Source: Pseudomonadota bacterium
GTDB taxonomy: Bacteria; Pseudomonadota; Alphaproteobacteria; Sphingomonadales; Sphingomonadaceae
DNA: 64,000 nucleotides
Assembly (NCBI GenBank): GCA_020160755.1
Contig: JAIUPN010000005.1
Coordinates: 124,001-188,000 of the forward strand
Direction: 5' to 3'
Position 1 is the first letter of the stretch. Each line of letters starts with the position of its first letter. A program made the translations under genes and the position numbers. The notes under the pieces are model-generated. The model saw only the letters and a program-made list of their open reading frames with translations. It searched no databases and was not told where the DNA came from. Shown in pieces: positions 48,664-56,687 of this stretch.

Positions 48664-49059
48664 GTGACGCACCCCTTCATCGAGCATGTAAATCTGACGG
48701 TCAGCGATCCCGACCGGACGGCCGGAATCCTCTCCGCCATCTTCGGCTGGCACGAGCGCTGGCGCGGCCCGGCACGCGACGGCGGCCGTACGATCCACCT
48801 TGGCAGCGACGCCGCCTATGTCGCACTCTACACGGGCCCCGACGGCCAGCATGCCGACGCGCAATATCCGAAGGGCGCGCCGCTCAACCATGTCGGGGTG
48901 CAGGTCGACGATCTCGACACGATCGAGATGCGCGTGAAGGCGGTGGGCCTGATCCCGTTCGCACATGGCGACTATGAACCCGGCCGCCGCTTCTATTTCT
49001 TCGATCCCGACGGCATCGAATATGAGGTGGTCAGCTATGCCGAGCCGCAGCCGCGCTGA
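48664..49059 (+). CDS. VOC-superfamily (glyoxalase/bleomycin-resistance-like) protein
   Basis: 131 residues from GTG 48664, with AGGAGA 7-8 bases upstream. VOC beta-alpha-beta layout: PFIEHVNLTVSDPDRTAGIL and, in the second half, LNHVGVQVDDLDTIEMRV and FYFFDPDGIEYEVVSY with the metal Glu. Could be a dioxygenase, lactoylglutathione lyase-like enzyme, or drug-binding protein. Its SoxR-type promoter suggests a part in detoxifying redox-active compounds (inference). Confidence 0.88.
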   Translation: MTHPFIEHVNLTVSDPDRTAGILSAIFGWHERWRGPARDGGRTIHLGSDAAYVALYTGPDGQHADAQYPKGAPLNHVGVQVDDLDTIEMRVKAVGLIPFAHGDYEPGRRFYFFDPDGIEYEVVSYAEPQPR

Positions 49060-49130
49060 GCCGGGCAACGGCCGATGTATGCCAAGGACGCGCGACAATG
49101 CCCGGCAAGAGCGAACGCCGCTTGGCCCAC

Positions 49131-50123
49131 CTAGCCCACCGGCGGCCCGATCCGCCCTTCGCGAAACTCGAAGCCACCCTCGCGGTCCCGCTCCAGAAGC
49201 GCGGGGCCGTCGAGATCGACCCAGCGCGCGCGCTGCGCGAGTACGAATGCTGGTCCGATGGCGAGGCTGGTGCACAACATGCACCCGACCATGATCGACA
49301 GCCCCGCCGCGTCGGCAGCATCAGCGATGCGTAGCGCCTCGGTCAGCCCCCCCGCCTTGTCGAGCTTGATGTTCACCCCGTCGTAAAAGGGGCCGATCCG
49401 CGCGATATCGGCGGCGGTCTGACAACTTTCGTCGGCGAGGAAGGGGATGGGAGCATAGATGGGATCGAGCAGCGCGTCGGCGCCCACCGGCACCGGTTGC
49501 TCGATCATCTCGACCCCCATGTCGGCGAGCGCCTCGGCCTCGCTCAATATGTCGATCGCGCCCCAGCTTTCGTTCGCGTCGACGATCAGCCGCGCTTCGG
49601 GCGCGCCTCTGCGCACCGCGGAGACGCGCAGGCGATCATCTTCGCCGGTCAGCTTCAGCTTGAGCAGGCGATAGCCGTCGGCCGCGGCGGTCGCCGCCTG
49701 TTCGGCCATTGCGCCGGGCGATCCGAGCGAGATGGTGAAGGCGGTGACCCGCGACGTCGGCGCCCCGTCGCATCCGGCGAGTTGCCAGAGCCGCAGCCCC
49801 CGTTGCTTCGCCTCAAGATCCCACAGCGCACAATCGAGCGCGTTGCGCGCCGCCCCCGCCGCCATCAGTTCCTGCACCGCGGCGCGCGCGTCCGCTGCGC
49901 CCATATCGGCGATATGCGGCGCGGCGAGCAGGATCTGGTCGCGGCACCCCACCGCGTCCTCACCATGATAATAGACGGGCGTGCCCTCGCCGCGCCCGAC
50001 GGCGCCTTCGCTCTCGATTTCGGCGACGACGACATCGATATGCGTCCTCGCGCCGCGACTGATGACGAACGCGCCCGCGACCGGCCAGCGTTCGACGCGC
50101 GCGCTTTTCAGTTGGATAGCCAT
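49131..50123 (-). CDS. L-Ala-D/L-Glu (dipeptide) epimerase, enolase superfamily
   Basis: 330 residues. Muconate-lactonising subgroup: KLKLTGEDD (KxK catalytic lysine), LIVDANESW, EMIEQPV and LADESCQTA (three metal carboxylates), and NIKLDKAGGLTEAL (second lysine). GCMLCTSLAI resembles the Ala-Glu epimerase loop. Recycles murein peptides by epimerising L-Ala-L/D-Glu. Start MAIQLKSARV at 50123, opposite a DUF1232 gene that begins 20 bases away. Confidence 0.88.
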   Translation of the reverse strand: MAIQLKSARVERWPVAGAFVISRGARTHIDVVVAEIESEGAVGRGEGTPVYYHGEDAVGCRDQILLAAPHIADMGAADARAAVQELMAAGAARNALDCALWDLEAKQRGLRLWQLAGCDGAPTSRVTAFTISLGSPGAMAEQAATAAADGYRLLKLKLTGEDDRLRVSAVRRGAPEARLIVDANESWGAIDILSEAEALADMGVEMIEQPVPVGADALLDPIYAPIPFLADESCQTAADIARIGPFYDGVNIKLDKAGGLTEALRIADAADAAGLSIMVGCMLCTSLAIGPAFVLAQRARWVDLDGPALLERDREGGFEFREGRIGPPVG

Positions 50124-50143
50124 GCGCGGACAGTAATGATCAA

Positions 50144-50530
50144 ATGATGACCGGCAAATCCCTTTCCGAACGTATCGGCGACCTCGGCCACCGCCTCGCC
50201 ATCGAGGCGCACGCCGCATGGCTCGCCGCGCGCGATCCGCGCGTGCCATGGCTCGCGCGCGTGCTGGCGATCGCGGTTGCCGCCTATGCACTGTCGCCGA
50301 TCGACCTGATCCCCGATTTCATCCCGGTGCTCGGCTGGCTCGACGATCTGATCATCGTGCCCCTGGGTCTGCTCGCGGTCCGTCGCCTGATCTGGGCCGA
50401 ACTCCACGCCGCCGCCGAAACCGCAAGCGAGCGCCCGTCGAGCCGCACCGGGATGGCCTTCATCCTGCTGTTGTGGGCGGGCCTGCTCTATATCGTCTAT
50501 TGGTCGGTGCGAACGTCGCCCTGGCATTAA
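50144..50530 (+). CDS. DUF1232 (YkvA-like) membrane protein
   Basis: 128 residues; two adjacent ATGs (50144 and 50147). The DUF1232 core AAYALSPIDLIPDFIPVLGW and LDDLIIVPLGL is plain, and a second hydrophobic segment FILLLWAGLLYIVYWSV closes the protein. Small integral membrane protein of unknown function, common across bacteria. Divergent from the dipeptide epimerase and convergent with the MDR oxidoreductase. Confidence 0.9.
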   Translation: MMTGKSLSERIGDLGHRLAIEAHAAWLAARDPRVPWLARVLAIAVAAYALSPIDLIPDFIPVLGWLDDLIIVPLGLLAVRRLIWAELHAAAETASERPSSRTGMAFILLLWAGLLYIVYWSVRTSPWH

Positions 50531-50575
50531 CTCGGTGCGCAATCCCGCAGCGAGCGGCACGCCGACGGCACCGGG

Positions 50576-51607
50576 CTATTCTGTCCCGTCGATCCGCAAC
50601 AACTGCTTGCCCTGGCTGGCGCCGCTGAACAGGCGCAGGAAGGTCTCCGGAACGGCCTCGAAGCCATATTGGATGTCGGCGCGATAGCGTATGTCACCGC
50701 CGCGAACCCATTGGCCGAGCTGGTTCATCGCCATGGGTACCCGGTCCAGATGATCGAGCAGGATAAAGCCGCGCATTTCTGCGCGCTGCGAGATCAGGCG
50801 CATCAGATTGCGCGGACCGGGGGCGGGGCGCTCGTCATTGTAGCCCGCGATTGCGCCGCACAGGATGATGCGGCCGAAACGCCCGATATGCGCAATTCCG
50901 GCTTCCAGGGTGGCGCCGCCCACATTGTCGAAAAACAGGTCGATCCCGCCGGGTGCGAGCGTCCTGAGACGCGCGCGTATATCCTCGTTGTGATAATCGA
51001 TTACGGCGTCCGCGCCATAATCCTCGATCAGCCAACGGCATTTTTCGGGCCCGCCGGCGATCCCGATGACGCGCGCACCATGGAGGCGCGCGACCTGCAC
51101 CGCGATCGATCCGACAGCGCCCGCTGCGCCTGAGACCAACACGCAATCGCCCGCGCCGAGCCGCCCGACATCCAGCATCCCGACATAGGCGGTGAGACTG
51201 GCCGCGCCCAGCACGCCCAACGCCTCTTCGGGCGCGACGCCGGGCGCTATTGGCACCGGATCGGCTTCGCCTGCCCGCGCTGCGACGGCAAAATCCTGCC
51301 AGCCGAACAGTCCGCGCACCATGGCTCCTTCGGGATAGGCGGGGTTCGCGGAGGCGATGACGCGCGCCACCGCGCTGCCGCGTACCGGCTCGTCAATCCC
51401 GATGGGCGGCATATAGCTCGCGACGTCATCCATCCAGCCGCGCTGGGCAGGGTCGAAACCGAACATGAGGTTGCGGACGAGAATTTCCCCCGCAGCCAGA
51501 TCGGGACGGGGAAGAGGCGCATCATATCGCCTGAAATCATCGACAACCACCTGCCCCTCGGGACGGCGTGCCAGCAGCCATTGGCGATTGACGGTCTGCG
51601 GGGGCAT
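50576..51607 (-). CDS. Zinc-independent MDR NADP-dependent oxidoreductase (CurA/PTGR-like)
   Basis: 343 residues. Opens MPPQTVNRQWLLARRPEGQV, typical of the leukotriene-B4-12-hydroxydehydrogenase/PTGR group. Cofactor fold: VLVSGAAGAVGSIAVQVARL (AxxGxxG for NADPH). No structural-zinc cysteines. FFDNVGGATLEAGI is the conserved substrate-pocket text. Reduces alpha,beta-unsaturated carbonyls. Start 51607; the frame opens further upstream without family character. Confidence 0.92.
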   Translation of the reverse strand: MPPQTVNRQWLLARRPEGQVVVDDFRRYDAPLPRPDLAAGEILVRNLMFGFDPAQRGWMDDVASYMPPIGIDEPVRGSAVARVIASANPAYPEGAMVRGLFGWQDFAVAARAGEADPVPIAPGVAPEEALGVLGAASLTAYVGMLDVGRLGAGDCVLVSGAAGAVGSIAVQVARLHGARVIGIAGGPEKCRWLIEDYGADAVIDYHNEDIRARLRTLAPGGIDLFFDNVGGATLEAGIAHIGRFGRIILCGAIAGYNDERPAPGPRNLMRLISQRAEMRGFILLDHLDRVPMAMNQLGQWVRGGDIRYRADIQYGFEAVPETFLRLFSGASQGKQLLRIDGTE

Positions 51608-51752
51608 AGCGACACTCCGTACCCCGAAAGAGGGCAGGATTGTTATGGCTGCCCCTCGCCCCCGTCGCCAGCCCGCCATTGTCCTGCGGCGCGCACATAT
51701 TGTTTTCGGGGATGGCTGGCCGACTTCGCGTAGGGGGATCTACAGCCCAACC

Positions 51753-52973
51753 TCAACCGCCGTGCGCACGCATCCATTTCTCGACGACCGGCGCGATCTC
51801 CTCGCGCCATTTGCGGCCGTTGAAGATGCCATAATGGCCGACACTCTTCGCCATCAGATATTTCTTCTTTTCGGCGGGCAGTGCCTTGGCGATCGTGAGC
51901 GCTGCCTTGGTCTGGCCGATCCCCGAAATATCGTCGCGCTCGCCCTCGATCGCGAGGATCGCGATATCCTCGATCGCCCCGACGTCGACCGGTTGGCCGC
52001 GATGTGTCATCTCGCCCTTCGGCAGCAGGTGACGCTGGAACACGACATCGACCGTCTGCAGGTAGAATTCGGACGTCATGTCGCACACCGCGCGATATTC
52101 GTCGTAGAATTCCTTGGTCTTGTCGGCGCTCTCGCCGTCGCCGTCGACCAGATGTTTGAACATCTCCCAGTGGCTCATCATATGATTGCCGAGGTTCATC
52201 GACATGAAGCCCGCAAGCTGGAGGAAGCCCGGATAGACGCGGCGTCCGGCGCCCGGATACCAGGCCGGAACGGTCGCGATCACATTTTCCTGAAACCATG
52301 CGTAAGGCCGCTTTGTCGCATGCTCGTTGACCGCGGTCGGCGCTTTCCGCGTGTCGATCGGCCCGCCCATCATCGTCAGCGTCTTCGGCCGGCACTCATG
52401 CTTGTTCGCCGCCATGACCGCCGCCGCGGCGAGGCTCGGCACCGACGGCTGGCACACCGCCAGCATATGCGCACCGGGGCCGATATGCTCGAGCCACGAG
52501 ATCAGATAGTCGACATAGTCGTCGAGGTCGAACTTGCCCGCCTCCAGCGGTACGTTGCGCGCGTCGCGCCAGTCGGTGATCCAGACGTCATGGCCGGGCA
52601 GCATCCGTTCGACCGTGCCGCGCAGCAACGTCGCATAGTGGCCCGACATCGGCGCAACGATCAGCAGTTTGGGCGCATCCTTCGTGCCCTTGTGCTTGAA
52701 ATGCTTGAGCTGGCCGAACGGTTTGCGCGCCTCGACGACCTCGGTCACCCGGACGGTCTCACCCGCGACTTCGGTTTCGTACAGCCCGAACCCCGGCTTG
52801 CCGCGCGGCGCCGCAGCGTGGGCGAACACCTCGAGCGCCGAGGCGAACATCGGGCTGCCGCCGAAATAACCGAGCGGATTCGCGGGATGCTGCATCACCT
52901 GCGCGCCCGCCGTAGCGAGCGCACTCGCCCCCGCGAGCCAGTTCTTCTGCATGTCAAAGGCGTGATACAGCAT
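51753..52973 (-). CDS. phaZ: Intracellular polyhydroxyalkanoate depolymerase
   Basis: 406 residues. The intracellular i-PHA depolymerase group uses a catalytic cysteine: here LAVCQPSVPSL with Cys174. The text MLYHAFDMQKNWLAGA at the N-terminus, VWITDWRDARNVPL, and the His-containing SVGHYGIFNGRKWREEI near the C-terminus match this family. It mobilises stored PHA to hydroxyalkanoate. Start 52973. A TGCN3GCA motif lies about 85 bases upstream. No phaC or phasin gene is in the window. Confidence 0.92.
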   Translation of the reverse strand: MLYHAFDMQKNWLAGASALATAGAQVMQHPANPLGYFGGSPMFASALEVFAHAAAPRGKPGFGLYETEVAGETVRVTEVVEARKPFGQLKHFKHKGTKDAPKLLIVAPMSGHYATLLRGTVERMLPGHDVWITDWRDARNVPLEAGKFDLDDYVDYLISWLEHIGPGAHMLAVCQPSVPSLAAAAVMAANKHECRPKTLTMMGGPIDTRKAPTAVNEHATKRPYAWFQENVIATVPAWYPGAGRRVYPGFLQLAGFMSMNLGNHMMSHWEMFKHLVDGDGESADKTKEFYDEYRAVCDMTSEFYLQTVDVVFQRHLLPKGEMTHRGQPVDVGAIEDIAILAIEGERDDISGIGQTKAALTIAKALPAEKKKYLMAKSVGHYGIFNGRKWREEIAPVVEKWMRAHGG

Positions 52974-53055
52974 ATTCGAATCGGTCCTTGCGTTGCCCGG
53001 CGGCGCTCTTCGGCGCCTGCTCATTGGTTAGCAGTCTAGGGGCTCCGTCTCATTG

Positions 53056-53064
53056 TGCAATGCA
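53056..53064. promoter_or_regulatory. PhaR-like TGCN3GCA site upstream of phaZ
   Basis: TGCAATGCA at 53056-53064 matches the core of the reported alphaproteobacterial PhaR site, CTGC-N3/4-GCAG, without the outer C/G. The surrounding bases (CATTGTGCAATG) form an extra partial palindrome. It lies in the divergent phaZ/yjhX region. Confidence 0.3.
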
Positions 53065-53249
53065 TCAAAATCATTGCGAGGCGTGCCGATTGCGAATAAT
53101 CTCGCCGCCGCAGGCGCCTGATGCGCCGATGGAGTGATTATGTCCGAGATTGCGGGCAACCGCTAACATCCCGGCGCAAACGGGATGTATGCTGCGTGCC
53201 GACCCCCGGTCGGCGCGCCGTTGTTGCATGCAAAATCCGGACATATCCC

Positions 53250-53507
53250 ATGAATATCTCGAAAGCGGAGCAGCGTATGCTCCATGTGCTGGCGCAGGGC
53301 GGCATGATCCGCCATCGCCGCAGTGAAAGCGGCCATATCGTCGAGGCGATCTGCTTCACCCGCGACGGGCATGTGCTCGCCGACACCGGCCTGCCCTTGT
53401 TCAACCGGCTGCGGCGTCGCGGCTTCATCGGTTCGCAGGGCGGCGCGCCGTATCGCATCACGCAGGCGGGGCTTCGCGCCGTGCGCGGCCAGCTCGACAA
53501 CCGCTGA
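53250..53507 (+). CDS. YjhX-family (UPF0386) toxin-like protein
   Basis: 85 residues, the same length as E. coli YjhX. Starts MNISKAEQRMLHVLAQGG, then SESGHIVEAICFTRDGHVLA and GGAPYRITQAGLRAVRGQLD: full-length family match with a winged-helix look. YjhX was proposed as a toxin with the acetyltransferase YjhQ as antitoxin in E. coli. No yjhQ is here. The frame is open 43 codons upstream, but the family start is at 53250. A strong hairpin follows. Confidence 0.9.
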   Translation: MNISKAEQRMLHVLAQGGMIRHRRSESGHIVEAICFTRDGHVLADTGLPLFNRLRRRGFIGSQGGAPYRITQAGLRAVRGQLDNR

Positions 53508-53516
53508 CAAAGGGGT

Positions 53517-53541
53517 GAGCGCGGCGCCGGGCGCCGCGCTC
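53517..53541 (+). terminator. Probable terminator hairpin after yjhX
   Basis: GAGCGCGGCGC (53517-53527), 3-base loop, then GCGCCGCGCTC (53531-53541): 11-base perfect GC arms starting 9 bases after the yjhX stop. Followed by CCTTAAAGT, a weak U-tract at best. Confidence 0.6.
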
Positions 53542-53553
53542 CCTTAAAGTGCC

Positions 53554-53572
53554 GCTTCAAAGTGCTTGAAGC
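53554..53572. promoter_or_regulatory. GCTTCAA-N5-TTGAAGC palindrome upstream of the ABC exporter
   Basis: Perfect 7-base arms at 53554-53560 and 53566-53572, 55 bases before the exporter start. The same stretch has a direct repeat AAAGTGC (53546-53552 and 53559-53565). Good candidate operator for a dimeric repressor; none is encoded nearby. Confidence 0.45.
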
Positions 53573-53627
53573 AGAGGCGCATTCTGCGTCGTTGAGCACA
53601 GTCCCCGGCACTGCTAGGGCCGGTGCG

Positions 53628-55427
53628 ATGGCCAGCCAACCCGATCTGCCCGCTGCGAAAGCGACCACCGAACCCCGCCGCAAACTCGGCAGCCTGCGTA
53701 TGGTTTGGCACTATGCCAGCAACTATCCGCTCCAGCTGATCATCGCGGCGATCGCGCTCGGGATCGCGGCGCTCGCAACGCTGGCGATCCCGTACCAGTT
53801 CAAGGAAATGATCGACAGCGGCTTCATCGCCGGCGGCGGCGATGTCGCGCCGCATTTCCGGCTCTTCTACGCCATCTGCGTCGCACTCGCCCTCGCCACC
53901 GCGCTCCGTTTCTATTTCGTGAGCTGGCTCGGCGAGCGCACCGTGGCCGACATCCGGCAGGCGGTACAGCAGAACCTGCTGCGCCTCGCCCCCGGCTTCT
54001 TCGAAGAAAACCGCCCGTCAGAAATCGCTTCGCGCATGACGTCGGACACCGCGATCATCGAACAGGTCGTCGGTACCACCGTGTCGGTCGCGCTCCGCAA
54101 CACCGTCATGGGCATCGGCGGCATCGTCTATCTGTTCAGCCTGTCGCCCAAACTGACGGCGGGCATATTGCTCGGCATCCCCGTCATCATCCTGCCGATC
54201 GTCCTCCTCGGGCGGCGACTCCAGAAAGTGTCGCGGACGAGTCAGGACCGCGTCGCCGACATCGGCGCGACGACCGCAGAACAGATGGGCGCGATGAAGA
54301 TCGTTCAGGCGTTCGGCCAGGAAGCGCGCGAGGCCGATCGTTTCTCGGTCGCCGTCGAAGCCAATTTCGCGACCGCCAAACGCCGTATCCGGCTCCGCGC
54401 GATCATCACCGCGACGGTCATCGGCCTCCTGTTCGGCGCGATCACCACCCTGCTGTGGTACGGCGCCGAAGGCGTCGCGCAGGGCACGATCACCGGCGGC
54501 ACGATCGCCGCCTTCGTCCTCACCGGCGGCCTCGTCGCCGGCGCGTTCGGCGCGCTCACCGAAGTGTACGGGGATCTTCTCCGCGCCGCCGGTGCTGCCG
54601 AGCGGCTGAGCGAACTGCTGAACGCCGAAGCGAGCATCGCGCCACCCGCCAGGCCGCGCCACTTCCCCGAGCCGTCCGTGGGCACGCTCGAATTCGCGAA
54701 TGTCGAATTCCACTACCCGACCCGCCCCGACGCGCCGGCGCTCCACGATTTCAGCCTGGCGATCCGCCCGCGCGAGACGGTGGCGATCGTCGGCCCTTCG
54801 GGCGCGGGCAAGTCAACCCTGTTTCAGCTCGCCGAGCGCTTCTATGATCCGCAGCGCGGACAGATTCTGCTCGACGGCGTTCCGCTCATCGACGCCGACC
54901 CTGCGGACATCCGTGCGCGCATCGCGATGGTGCCGCAGGAAACGGTGATCTTCGCCGCCTCGGCGCGCGACAACCTTCGCTACGGCAATTGGAACGCCAG
55001 CGACGAGGAGCTATGGGAAGCGGCGCGCGCGGCCAATGCCGAGGAGTTCCTGCGCAAGCTGCCGCAAGGCCTCGATACCTTCATGGGCGAAGGCGGCGCA
55101 CGCCTGTCGGGCGGCCAGCGCCAGCGCGTCGCGATCGCGCGCGCTCTCCTCCGCCGCGCGCCGCTCCTGCTGCTCGACGAAGCGACCTCGGCGCTCGACG
55201 CGGAATCCGAAAAGCTGGTCCAGGACGCGCTCGAAACGCTGATGCACGACCGGACTACGATCGTCATCGCGCACCGCCTCGCAACCGTGCGCGCCGCCGA
55301 CCGGATCGTCGTGATGGACGATGGCCGCATCGTCGAAGAGGGCAAGCACGACGAACTCGTCGCCGCCGACGGCCTATACGCCCGCCTCGCGCGACTCCAG
55401 TTTCAGGACAACCTCGCCTCCGCCTGA
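53628..55427 (+). CDS. MsbA-type ABC exporter half-transporter
   Basis: 599 residues: six transmembrane helices (about 30-310) then one ATPase domain. Walker A VGPSGAGKSTLF, Q-loop MVPQETVIF, signature LSGGQRQRVAIARALL, Walker B LLLLDEATSALD, and H-loop IAHRLATV. Homodimer expected. Similar half-transporters export lipids, peptides or drugs; the N-terminal segment is not LapB-like. Start 53628; upstream codons in frame lack helix pattern. Preceded by a possible operator and followed 27 bases later by a DUF1993 gene. Confidence 0.95.
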   Translation: MASQPDLPAAKATTEPRRKLGSLRMVWHYASNYPLQLIIAAIALGIAALATLAIPYQFKEMIDSGFIAGGGDVAPHFRLFYAICVALALATALRFYFVSWLGERTVADIRQAVQQNLLRLAPGFFEENRPSEIASRMTSDTAIIEQVVGTTVSVALRNTVMGIGGIVYLFSLSPKLTAGILLGIPVIILPIVLLGRRLQKVSRTSQDRVADIGATTAEQMGAMKIVQAFGQEAREADRFSVAVEANFATAKRRIRLRAIITATVIGLLFGAITTLLWYGAEGVAQGTITGGTIAAFVLTGGLVAGAFGALTEVYGDLLRAAGAAERLSELLNAEASIAPPARPRHFPEPSVGTLEFANVEFHYPTRPDAPALHDFSLAIRPRETVAIVGPSGAGKSTLFQLAERFYDPQRGQILLDGVPLIDADPADIRARIAMVPQETVIFAASARDNLRYGNWNASDEELWEAARAANAEEFLRKLPQGLDTFMGEGGARLSGGQRQRVAIARALLRRAPLLLLDEATSALDAESEKLVQDALETLMHDRTTIVIAHRLATVRAADRIVVMDDGRIVEEGKHDELVAADGLYARLARLQFQDNLASA

Positions 55428-55454
55428 CCAGCTCGATCAACGAAGGATATGACG

Positions 55455-55991
55455 ATGCTCTACGATCTGACCGTTCCGGCGTACCAAAATGGTCTGCGCG
55501 CCCTGTCGGGTGAATTGTCGCGCGCACGGACATGGGGCGAGCAGAATGGCATCGGCGAATTGCAGTTCGCGGTCGCGCGTCTCGCGCCCGATATGTTTCC
55601 GCTCGCATCGCAGATACGCTTTACATGCATTCAGGCGTTGCAGCCGCTCGCGCGTCTTGCGGATGTCGATGTCCCCGAATTTGCCGACGATGCGACCGAT
55701 TTCGCCGGGATGCAGGATCAGATCGCGGTCGCGCTCGCTGTCCTCGACACCGTCGATCACGGCGCGCTGGGCGACGACGGCGACCGCAGTGTCAGCTTCA
55801 CGCTGCCCAACGGCATGATCTTTGACATGCGCGCGTTCGACTATGTCCGCGACTGGGCGCAGCCGCAATTCTACTTCCATCGCACCGCCGCCTATGCGGT
55901 GCTGCGCCATATGGGCGTCCCGCTCGGCAAGGCGGACTATGTCAGCTATATGATGCGCTATCTCCGGCCCGGAACGGCTCCCGCCGCCTGA
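55455..55991 (+). CDS. DUF1993-family protein
   Basis: 178 residues from ATG 55455, which has AAGGA at a 7-base spacing; ATG 55449 is too close to it. MLYDLTVPAYQNGLRALSGE, FPLASQIRFTCIQALQPLAR and FYFHRTAAYAVLRHMGVPLG are characteristic. The fold is DinB-like four-helix, usually with metal histidines; here the C-terminal HRTAAYAVLRHMG supplies candidates. Function unknown. Same strand as the ABC exporter, 27 bases away. Confidence 0.88.
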   Translation: MLYDLTVPAYQNGLRALSGELSRARTWGEQNGIGELQFAVARLAPDMFPLASQIRFTCIQALQPLARLADVDVPEFADDATDFAGMQDQIAVALAVLDTVDHGALGDDGDRSVSFTLPNGMIFDMRAFDYVRDWAQPQFYFHRTAAYAVLRHMGVPLGKADYVSYMMRYLRPGTAPAA

Positions 55992-56016
55992 TCGGCGACA
56001 GGAACCGGGCCGGGGG

Positions 56017-56457
56017 TCAGATCAGCCCAGCGTAGCTGTGGATGCCCGGAAAGGCGAGTTTCGACCCGCCGTTGCGCCGGATCGCACCGATCGCTTCATC
56101 GACACGCAAATAGCGCGCCCGCGCATCGGGCTCGAGCAGGATTGCCGGCGGGTCGGACCGCTCGGAGGCCTGTTTGACCAACAGGCCAAGTTCAGCCAGA
56201 TCGACCGCCTCATCGTTCCAGCGGATCACGTCGGTCGTATCGATCGTCACCCTGTTTTCGTCGAGTATCTTGCCCGGATCGACCGGCCCGGCGGGAAGCG
56301 TGACGTCGACGCTATGCGTCGGGGGCGGAATGGTGATGATGAACATCACCAGCATCACCAGCATCACGTCGATCAGCGGGGTGGTGTTGATGTCGGGATC
56401 GCCATTGGGGTCGGCGCGAAAAATGCTGCGATGGAACATGCTGCGGCGTTTACGCAT
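56017..56457 (-). CDS. ExbD/TolR-family protein (orphan)
   Basis: 146 residues. One N-terminal transmembrane helix with the essential Asp: NTTPLIDVMLVMLVMFIITI; then the periplasmic domain ending LRVDEAIGAIRRNGGSKLAF. Part of a proton-driven motor with ExbB/TolQ and TonB/TolA normally. No exbB or tonB is adjacent. Start MRKRRSMF at 56457. The region upstream (56540-56575) is AT-rich and may carry its promoter. Confidence 0.92.
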   Translation of the reverse strand: MRKRRSMFHRSIFRADPNGDPDINTTPLIDVMLVMLVMFIITIPPPTHSVDVTLPAGPVDPGKILDENRVTIDTTDVIRWNDEAVDLAELGLLVKQASERSDPPAILLEPDARARYLRVDEAIGAIRRNGGSKLAFPGIHSYAGLI

Positions 56458-56616
56458 TGTGTCTCTCCCCGCTCGGGAGTTACGCCCATATTTGACGGGC
56501 GCCGCCCCCTTATCGAGGGCCCAAGACCATCTCGCACCCTCGACGTGATGGTATATCATAATAAAACATCGGCAAGGAAAATCTTGAAACTGCAGCTGGC
56601 GGCGCAAAACGCCCAT

Positions 56617-56647
56617 AAAGAAAGGGCGGCACCTTTCGGTGCCGCCC
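56617..56647 (-). terminator. Rho-independent terminator of the OmpA-family gene
   Basis: Perfect 10-base arms GGGCGGCACC (56624-56633) and its complement (56638-56647) with a tetraloop that reads GAAA on the minus strand, followed there by TTTCTTT (complement of 56617-56623). It starts 41 bases after the stop. On the plus strand a CTCTTTTTC run also follows, so it may act both ways. Confidence 0.88.
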
Positions 56648-56687
56648 CTCTTTTTCTTCCAGTCCCTGTCGGGAATGGAAACCCGTC

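Noticed and set aside
53088..53105. TTGCGAATAATCTCGC as a Fur box near phaZ
   Set aside because: Only about half of the core positions match and the right half lacks the ATTATCA pattern.
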